Part shown: positions 56,681 to 64,000 of the stretch, one piece after another
Numbering within the stretch: the stretch's first letter is position 1
Layout of the letters: the number at the start of each line of letters is the position of its first letter
Assembly: GCF_040712315.1 (NCBI RefSeq)
Contig: NC_134015.1
Location: 43,731,464 to 43,795,463, forward strand
Length of the DNA stretch: 64,000 bases
Direction: 5' to 3'
Source: Castanea sativa
Taxonomy: Eukaryota > Streptophyta > Magnoliopsida > Fagales > Fagaceae
Notes under the pieces: generated by a model
Told to the model about the DNA's origin: nothing
Database searches by the model: none
Seen by the model: only the letters and a program-made list of their open reading frames with translations
Program-made: the position numbers and the translations under genes

Positions 56681-56961
56681 ATAGCCCCTCGAGATTCTTT
56701 ATTTCTTCACCTCGGAAGGAAAAGAGGATCTCGACTTAAATCTCCTTTTTGTCTTGCGGATTTTTGGCAATATTGCTGACGGGGACAATGACTTTTGAAT
56801 TGCCCGTCGCATGTTCCCGATGCTCCGGCATGTGAAGCGCCCCTAAATTAACTTCTGGCATCTCTATGTCCCCTATGTTTCAACGATGTGACACATATCC
56901 AACGGTTGAGAGCCATTCCTGGGTTGAGGCGGGAATTCTCCCGCTTCATAACTCCTTTTGG

Positions 56962-56971
56962 TATATAAATA
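56962..56971 (+). promoter_or_regulatory. TATA box of the C antisense gene
   Basis: TATATAAATA on the plus strand, 282 bp before the ATG at 57244 and outside the LTR. The leader in between is T/C-rich. Confidence 0.65.
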
Positions 56972-57243
56972 CTAATTTTCTTCAAATCTTTCACGCTACA
57001 ATAACCTTATAACGTACCTGCCACATTTGCTACCTTCACGTGCCTTCTCATTTTACCAAATACTTTGTCCGAGGTGACCGTGCCTTCTTCTTTTTTAAAG
57101 TAAGTTCTCCCATACTCTCTCCCCTTCTTATCAGCTCTTTGTTTCTTTTGTTTTCTTTCTCTCCCTTTCTTTTTCTTTTTCTCTGTATCTTTCGTCCTCG
57201 GCATAGTTCTTTTTTAGTTTCTTCACACCCCCCTTTTTCAAAG

Positions 57244-58933
57244 ATGGGTAGATTTGCGTCCTTAGTGGATTCAAACGAAAAAATAGAACAGTTCAAGGCT
57301 AAGTACCGAATCCCCTCAGACGTATCGATCAGGTACTGTAACGAGGAGGAATATTTTGAAAAAAGAAAAACGGGGGAGGTAGTAATCCCGATGATTGCAT
57401 TCATCGAAGGGGGAATGAGAATCCCCATGGGAATCGTTACTAGGGATTACCTTAGGGCTTTTAGATTAACTCCCACCCAGTGCACCCCAAATGTCTTTAG
57501 GATCTTAGGTTCCATAGACGCTTTAAACGAGAGGATGAACCTAGGGCTCACTCATCACGACGTGAACTGGGTTTATAACCTCCATTAGAAAGACGAATAT
57601 TACCTAAAATCTACATACCCAGAAGTTAGGCTAATTCAGTGTCTGCCCGAATCTAATAAGGGTCTAAAAAACGACTTCCTGATCGTATCAGGAAATTGGC
57701 ATAACGGCTTACCCTGTCCGACAAGGGAGGGGACTCCAGGTGAAGTTTTTGGTTTTTTATCTAGAACCCTAAAAACCATTATTATATTTTTTTTTCTTTT
57801 TTTGTCTTCTTATTTATTCTTACCCTTTTCCTTTTGGATAATTCTACAGATCCACACACAGCAGACCATCATCCTTTCCTCGTCGATTTTGGACGTTTAG
57901 ACAAGATCCTTCAAGCCGAAGTTTTTGTGCATACTGACGGCCAACTCCGAGCGGCTCATCTCATCCTCAGCTACAATCCAATTTCCAAAGCCTTTCAGGC
58001 ACCGAAGTGCGTGATCAAAGCCAAGGACCCCCGCCTTCCTCGGATTAGCGTTGCCGTTGAAGGTTTCCTGCTACCGGAGGGGGCTCCTATTCCCCAAGGT
58101 ACTCTAATCACTCAACCAATACAACCACCATAAACTGTTCCAGTAGGGATTCTCTTAGTCCCTATTCCCACACAATCCGTACTTGGTGAAGCCACGTCTT
58201 CCCATCCTACTGTAAAGGAAGAAGAAAACATCGTCGAGGTATCTGATTCCGAGGACGAGTTCGAGGTTTTAACCAACCCCACTCTCCCGAAGACTCAATT
58301 TCTATCCTCAGTACCTCTTCACAAGTCTTGCCAGCCATTGTTCACCAATCCGATAACATGGGCATTCAGCGCAAGGTCAAGCCCAGTTTAAAAGATGTGC
58401 TTGAGGGTCACACAGGCTCTCAAGAGCCTCCTAAGGAACTGCGCCCTAGGGCCCAGGATAAGGGTGCTGACAAAGGCCCTGAGTCTAGGCTCCCTCCTCC
58501 TCCTCCTCCTCCCCAAACTCAACGTCCCAATCCGGCTGACCTTAAAAGGAAAAGGGAACAGCAGAAGGGAAAGGAAGTGATGGAGGTAGGGAAGGGCTCT
58601 CTTCCTAAAGAGCCCGAGATTGAAAAGGGTAGTAAGCAGGCCCGCACGGTGCAGACCAGGTCGGACAAAAGGACCGAATCGCAAGTGACCGTGCAAGCTC
58701 CTCTATGGCTCCCTGACATGACCATGGACGACCGGGCTATTACCGTGGATGCGTCCATCAAAAACTCTGATGAAGGGACTGCTGCGTGCGTGGCAGATGC
58801 ATTGGAGCAAGCGTTGCTGCTCCCTGAGGACATGGGTGAGCTCAGAAAGAAAAGAGACCACAATGTCTTCATGATTTCGAAGAAGGAGCTTGCGATGGTA
58901 AGTTTTTCTTCTAAGCCTTATCTATTTTTTTTG

Positions 58934-58970
<37 letters not shown>

Positions 58971-59918
58971 AAAAAAACTTACACATATATATATATATAT
59001 ATATATTTTTTTTGTTCACAGGCTGTTCAATCTGCCCATAGGGAAGAAGAGATTGCCATCAGCTCATACAAGTCTCTGAGGGCCGAGGAATCAAGGCGTG
59101 AAGCCGCCCAAAGGATCTCGGACATTCAGAAGAAGAAGCTGCAGGAGGTCTCAGCCAAGTTGGTTAAGGCAGAGAGTGAAAGGTCAGCTTTTGAGGCTGA
59201 TCTCAAAACAACCACTAAACAGGCCGAGGACCAACGACTGATGCTCCGACAAGCCGACGAGAACCTTGCTGCAGCACGAAAGCTTATTGAGGATCTGAAA
59301 AAAGATCTGAAAGAGTCTGAGAGGGTTAAAGAGGAGGCCATCAAGGGCAAAGAGAAAGCCCTTGAAGAAAAGGAAAGAGCTGAAAAGGCAAAAGAAGAGG
59401 CCAAAAATTCAAAGGAGCTAGCTGAACAAGAAGGTTACGAGATAGGTGTGAAGGAGATCACGGAAACCTTCAAGGCTCAGGTTCCCGAGGTATGTAGACA
59501 TTACTGCCTCCAAGTGTGGAACGAGGCACTTTCCCAAGCTGGGGTTGATGCCTCTTCTACTCTTTGGAAAGTAGAGAGTGTCTACTATCCTCCAGCAATT
59601 CGAGCTTCTGACGCTCCTCAAGCTGACAATGAAGCTGCCCAGGTATCATCTGAGGATAAGAGAGGTGAACAGGCTGAACACTCAGCTCTTTCTGAAGATC
59701 TTCTCAAGCAAGTTGATTCAATACAAGAGAAGGCACTAGAAGACATACAGCCTTCAAGTGACCTTCAGGAATCTTCCAAGGATGAGCTGGGTGACCAAGC
59801 AAATCCGATAACTTTGAAGGATGATTCCAAAGGCAAAGGGATTGCCGATAAGGCCTCAGTGCAGCTTCCACCTCCTCAAGACCCTAAAGGCCCTCTGAAG
59901 ATAAAATTGAAGCAGTGA
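57244..59918 (+). pseudogene. antisense gene of element C (three exons)
   Basis: Exon 1 57244-57739: MGRFASLVDSNEKIEQFKAK, GEVVIPMIAFIEGGMRIPMG, LTPTQCTPNVFRILGSIDAL; one stop at 57586-57588. Intron 57740-57849 (GTGAAG ... CTACAG). Exon 2 57850-58897: DPHTADHH, QLRAAHLILSYNPISKAF, a stop at 58131, a frameshift near 58290, a Pro run, a basic linker, ALEQALLLPEDMGELRKKRD. Intron 58898-59021 (GTAAGT ... TTCACAG), holding two TA runs. Exon 3 59022-59918: coiled coil rich in Lys, Glu and Ala, VCRHYCLQVWNEALSQAGV, end PLKIKLKQ. Exon phases join correctly. A gypsy-type transposon domain followed by a coiled coil suggests a self-associating nucleic-acid or gag partner; that is a guess. Convergent with pol. 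Confidence 0.8.
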
Positions 59919-60280
59919 CTGCTTTTCCTTAGTTTTGGTTTTTTCTTTATTTTCTGCTAAGTGTAATTTCGCAAGTTCCTTGTAATTACAAAGTACTTTC
60001 TGAATCTAATGTAAGCGCACGTTCTTTTTTGTTTGATGGCCTTCACTTTTGTTTTGTTTTGCCATATATTTAGAACAGTAATCATTTCGCCCTTAGTAAT
60101 TTACTAAAGTCAAAGCCAAAAACTGGATCAAACTTAATACTATAGGCAAGTTCAATATGCCAGGAGATGCATTAAGTGATGCTCATGGATTTCTTATCCG
60201 TTTATCACTATCTCAGGGAGACTTTTAAGCAGTTGATTTTTCATTTAGACCTCCAGTTTGATTTATGTCAAATATATGAA
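59919..60280. other. 3' flank of the C antisense gene
   Basis: T-rich stretch after the stop codon, likely 3' UTR and terminator of the antisense transcript (TGTAATTACAAAG and TTGTTTTG blocks). No ORF. Confidence 0.4.
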
Positions 60281-61100
60281 ATAAGGTATATGGTCTAATG
60301 ACCTAGGCATACCAAGCTTTGATACTTTAAGAAAAAGAAAAGGAATGTTAATTTTCCCAAAGTAGATGATTCGAGGACCAGACATAACTAAGATTCTATT
60401 TAACACTTGGTAAAAAATATCAATTTAGACGAGGTATGTGGTCCGAGGATCCTGGCACACCAAGCTTCAGTTTGATACTTAGATGAAAACAATTGAAATG
60501 TTAATTTTCCCAAAGTTGATGATCCGAGGACCGGACATAACTAAGGTTCTGTTTAACACTTGATAAAAAATATCAATTTAGATGAGGTATGTGGTCCGAG
60601 GATCCAAGCACACCAAGCTTTCGTTTGATACTTAGATGAAACAGTTGAAATGTTAATTTTCCCAAAGTAGATGATCCGAGGACCATACATAACTAAGGTT
60701 CTGTTTAACACTTGATAAAAAATATCAATTTAGACGAGGTATGTGGTCTGAGGATCCATGCACACCAAGTTTCAGTTTGATACTTAGATGAAACAGTTGA
60801 AATGTTAATTTTCCCAAAGTAGATGATCTGAGTACCAGACATAACTAAGGTTCTGTTTAACACTTGATAAAAAATATCAATTTAGACGAGGTATGTGGTC
60901 CGAGGATCCAGGCACACCAAGCTTCAGTTTGATACTTAGATGAAACAGTTGAAATGTTAATTTTCCCAAAGTAGATGATCCGAGGATCAGACATAACTAA
61001 GGTTCTGTTTAACACTTGATAAAAAATATCAATTTAGACGAGGTATATGGTCCGAGGATCCAGGCACGCCAAGCTTCAGTTTGATACTTAGATGAACGAA
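60281..61100. repeat. 153-bp dimeric tandem array in element C
   Basis: Units start near 60281, 60430, 60584, 60736, 60889 and 61042. Each has GGTCCGAGGATCC...CAGTTTGATACTTAG and GATCCGAGGACCAGAC...GTTTAACACTTG halves. The unit is homologous to that of A, with the same two-part design. Confidence 0.9.
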
Positions 61101-61150
61101 GACAATGAACGCAATGCAGTTTTAACAAAAATGGCCGAAGTGCCTTTCAT

Positions 61151-62240
61151 TTAATAATAGTACCTTCGTAGGTTATTTACATTCCAAGGACGTTGTACAA
61201 CATGTTCGTCCAAATCCTCCAGATTGTAAGCCCCTATTCCTGTGACCGAAGTAATACGATAAGGTCCTTCCCAGTTGGGCCCTAGTTTTCCCCATGCTGG
61301 ATTCTTTGTTGTGCCCAAAACTTTCCTCAATACCAAGTCGCCAGGTGCAAAAGGTCGCAGTTTTACATGAGAATCATACCCCTATTTGAGCTTATGTTGA
61401 TAATAAGCTAGTTGAACCATGTCATTCTCCCGTCGTTCCTCAACTAAGTCTAAATTTCTCCTCAATAGATCATCGTTGCTATCTGGAACGAAGGAGCTTT
61501 TCTTTAAGGTTGGGAACCCAGTTTCTAGGAGTATTACTGCCTCGGCTCCATAAGTCATGGAGAAGGGCGTTTCTCCTGTGGATCTTCGTGGGGTAGTTCG
61601 ATATGTCCACAAGACATGTGGCAGTTCTTCCACCCACCTTCCCTTAGCGTCACCCAACCTTTTTTGAGTCCATTAACTATCACTTTATTGATGGCCTCGG
61701 CTTGGCCATTCCCTTGAGGGTAAGCTGGAGTGGAATATCTATTCGTGATGCCTAGATCACAACAATATTTCCTAAAGGCTTTGCTATCAAATTGTAAACC
61801 ATTATCTGAAATGAGAGTATGAGGGATGCCAAACCTGGTAACGATGTTTTTCCATACAAATTTTTCGCTTCCATGTCTCTCATATTCGATAATGGCTCAG
61901 CTTCAACCCATTTGGTGAAATAATCTGTTTCGACGAGGAGCCATCGCCTGTTTCCTGTTGCTTTTGGGAAAGGTCCAACAATGTCCAAGCCCCATTGAGC
62001 AAAAGGCCAAGGGCTAGATAGAGGATTAAGGACACCTCCTGGTTGATGTATGTTTGGAGCGAATCTTTGACATTGGTCACACTTCTTCGCATAATCCTGC
62101 GCCTCCTTCTGCATATTGGGCCACCAATAGCCCTGAGTAAGGGATCTATGAGCCAAAGACCTTCCCCCAATGTGACTTCCACAAATCCCTTCATGCAACT
62201 CTTCCAAAAGTAACTCCGTTGCCTCGGGGTGCATACATAA
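61151..62240 (-). pseudogene. integrase of element C
   Basis: Zinc region with H414, H421, C452 and C455 (numbered in the 63434-61752 frame): EELHEGICGSHIGG and KKCDQCQRF. Core starts WGLDIVGPFPKATGN with the first catalytic Asp (484), then TDYFTKWVEAEPLS. A frameshift near 61870 changes register before the SDNGxQFDS block. 61382-61657 gives [20 protein letters not shown] and TGETPFSMTYGAEAV. 61151-61336 gives the tail with WGKLGPNWEGPYRITSVTG and stop at 61151-61153. A second shift lies near 61660. Confidence 0.9.
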
Positions 62241-63434
62241 CAAATATGGTCCCGAAAAAGAGCGTTTGTATAATTTCTGGTCCTCGGATAACCAGAACTG
62301 AGTTGCTTTCCTGCTAATTTTATCTGCTTCGACTTTTTCTTTAGGCAGGATATCATCTTTGAGAAAAGTTACTATTTGATCCATCCAACTAGGCCCTGTC
62401 CTAATTTGAAGAATTTGAATGACGTTACCATTCGTCTCAGCAGGTTTCAGCAGATCTTTGACAAGGATAACCCGCAGTAGGCTTTGCGTCGAGGATGTTG
62501 CGAGTGTGGCTAATGAATCGGCATGGGTATTCCCACATCTGGATACATGTAATAAAGAAAAAGACTCAAATTTAGATTGCATGCATTTGACCTGGGTTAG
62601 GTATCCTTGCATTCTTGAATCTCTTGCTTCTAGCTTCCTTTCTACTTGGCCTACCACCAATAATGAATCCGAGAACATTTGTACCGTCTTCCCTTCCATT
62701 TTATGAACCATGTTCATCCCTGCGAGGACGGCCTCATATTCTGCTTCGTTGTTGGTGGCCGAGAACTCCAATCTCAAAGATTTCTCAAAAGTAATTCCCT
62801 CCGGGGATACCAAAACTAGTCCCACACCAGATCCTTTCTGATTTGCTGCTCCATCAACGTGCACTTTCCATAACGGAGGCTCTTTGCATGAAATCATGCT
62901 TATTGATTTTTTACCCACACCTGATCCTTCAATATATTCTTCTAATGAGGGCTCAGTAAATTCTGCCACAAGATCTGCGATGACTTGCCCCTTTATAGAG
63001 GTGCGAGGCATATATTTGATGTCAAAAGCTCCTAGGATAGTGCCCCATTTCGTAATTCTTCTCGTATAATCCGCACTCCGAAGTATAGATTTGAAAGGGA
63101 GTTGTGTAAGGACAACCACCGTATGGGATTGGAAGTAATGAGGAAGCCTTCGTGTAGCATGCACCACCGCTAAAATAGCTTTCTCCAGTGACAAATAACT
63201 CACCTCGGCTTCATGCAGAGACTTGCTTACATAATAAACTGGCCTCTGGATATTACTATCATCTCGTATAAGAACCAAACTAACTGCATGATTAGCTACT
63301 GCAATATATGCAAACAGAACTTCATCAATTTCTGGCCGAGACATAATGGGTGGTTGCGAGAGATACTCTTTAAGCTGTTGAAAAGCCACCGCACACTCCT
63401 CGGTCCATTCAAAACCCTTCCATTTATTCAACAA
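62240..63434 (-). pseudogene. RNase H region of element C
   Basis: Open for the whole stretch. RT-linked part: FEWTEECAVAFQQLKEYLSQ, RPVYYVSKSLHEAEVSYLSL. RNase HI: KVHVDGAANQKGSGVGLVLV (D194), FSATNNEAEYEAVLAG (E232), VQMFSDSLLVVGQV (D256), NTHADSLATLA (D306). All four acidic catalytic residues are present. Continuous with the integrase zinc region without a stop, the best-kept pol stretch in the window. Confidence 0.9.
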
Positions 63435-64000
63435 CTAAAAGAAAGGCCTACATTTGTCCGCAGACGGAGATATAAATCGGTTGAGGGCAGCGGTCATACC
63501 TGTTAGTCTTTGTACTTCTTTAGGATTCCGAGGTGGGTGTAAGTTGTTAATGGCCTTACCTTATCAGGATTCACCTCAATTCCCCGGTGAGTTACCATAT
63601 AGCCTAGAAACTTGCCCGATCCCACACCAAAAGAACATTTAGAGGCATTGAGTCGCAACTTATACTCTCTTAGCGTTTGAAAAGTGTTGCTCAGATCTTC
63701 CAAATGCGTAGAAATTGTTTTCCTCTTTACCACCATATCATCCATATATACCTCAATAGTCTCTCCCAGCTGTGTCTCAAACATTCTCGTCATCATCCTT
63801 TGATTGGTAGCCCCTGCGTTTTTCAAACCAAATGGCATTACCTTATAATGGTAGTTTCCTGTGGGAGTGACAAAAGCAGTCTTCTCCTGGTCCTCCACAG
63901 CTAAAGGTATTTGGTGGTAACCTTGGAAAGCGTCAAGAAAACTCATCTGAGGATGTCCAACAATAGCGTCCACCAATTGATCAATCTGAGGCATTGGGAA
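63435..64000 (-). pseudogene. reverse transcriptase of element C (cut by the window end)
   Basis: 63503-63994 reads MPQIDQLVDAIVGHPQMSFL, AFVTPTGNYHYKVMPFGLKN, YMDDMVVKRKT (YMDD at 63737-63748) and [21 protein letters not shown] frameshift near 63560 precedes the thumb. Fingers and the N-terminal part lie beyond base 64000. Confidence 0.9.

Larger units (their letters stand above)
55840..64000 (-). mobile_element. Ty3/gypsy element C with antisense gene, continues past the window
   Basis: Plus-strand order: 3' LTR, antisense gene, tandem array, integrase, RNase H, RT to the window edge. Same family as A. Its frames are longer than those of A, so it looks younger or less damaged. Protease, gag and the 5' LTR should follow to the right. 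Confidence 0.9.

Noticed and set aside
58388..58872. minus-strand frames of 102 and 117 codons in element C
   Set aside because: Shadows of exon 2 of the antisense gene, rich in Leu, Arg and Ser from complemented Lys/Glu/Pro codons.
1..64000. bacterial-type defence, toxin or phage system
   Set aside because: No operons, ribosome-binding sites or related domains; all large frames are eukaryotic transposon genes apart from one methyltransferase.

Overview
The window is nuclear DNA of a flowering plant, almost entirely transposon-derived. Evidence: Ty3/gypsy elements with antisense introns of plant size (about 75-150 bp, GT-AG), a Ty1/copia fragment, plant-type hAT, Mutator-like and Helitron elements, tRNA-derived SINEs, long TA and GA microsatellites, and one intact intron-free host gene. 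Element and SINE styles recall woody eudicots, perhaps Fagales (oak, chestnut, beech); that assignment is inference from memory and weak. No bacterial, organellar, rRNA or CRISPR features were seen.

Layout. 1-6245: a truncated Ty3/gypsy element (D) on the minus strand, integrase at the left edge and its 5' LTR at 4907-6245. 6246-12029: AT-rich DNA with a Mutator-type foldback MITE (6646-7121), a head-to-tail run of Helitron-like segments (about 7546-12029) and a SINE (11170-11291). 12181-39784: a 27 kb retrotransposon nest made of a LINE RNase H scrap, two LTR remnants, element B (14667-24777, 5' LTR truncated), the gag end of element A' (24778-26166), a shared LTR (26167-26740), element A (26741-38981) and its 5' LTR (38982-39784). 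A carries a hAT insertion (31463-34055) with a perfect 8-bp target duplication.

39785-55839: lower-copy AT-rich DNA holding the only intact host gene, a membrane-anchored SAM-dependent methyltransferase (42046-42801, minus). Around it lie SINEs, a 1.95-kb non-autonomous hAT (43995-45949), a solo-LTR-like block (46417-47439), two insertions that are nothing but an A-rich tail between target duplications, a 540-bp hAT MITE (51012-51551), a decayed copia pol with the start of its 3' LTR, and another LTR-like block. 55840-64000: element C, same family as A, with 3' LTR, antisense gene, repeat array, integrase, RNase H and reverse transcriptase, running off the right edge.

How it works together. 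In B, A and C the sense genes gag-protease-RT-RNase H-integrase lie on the minus strand. Between the end of pol and the 3' LTR sits a second gene on the opposite strand with its own introns and a C-terminal coiled coil. B and C show a clear TATA box for it; in A the box is weak. The two transcription units converge. This matches the extra antisense ORF known from Tat-lineage Ty3/gypsy elements, whose function is unsettled. All retroelement frames carry stops or frameshifts, so none looks autonomous.
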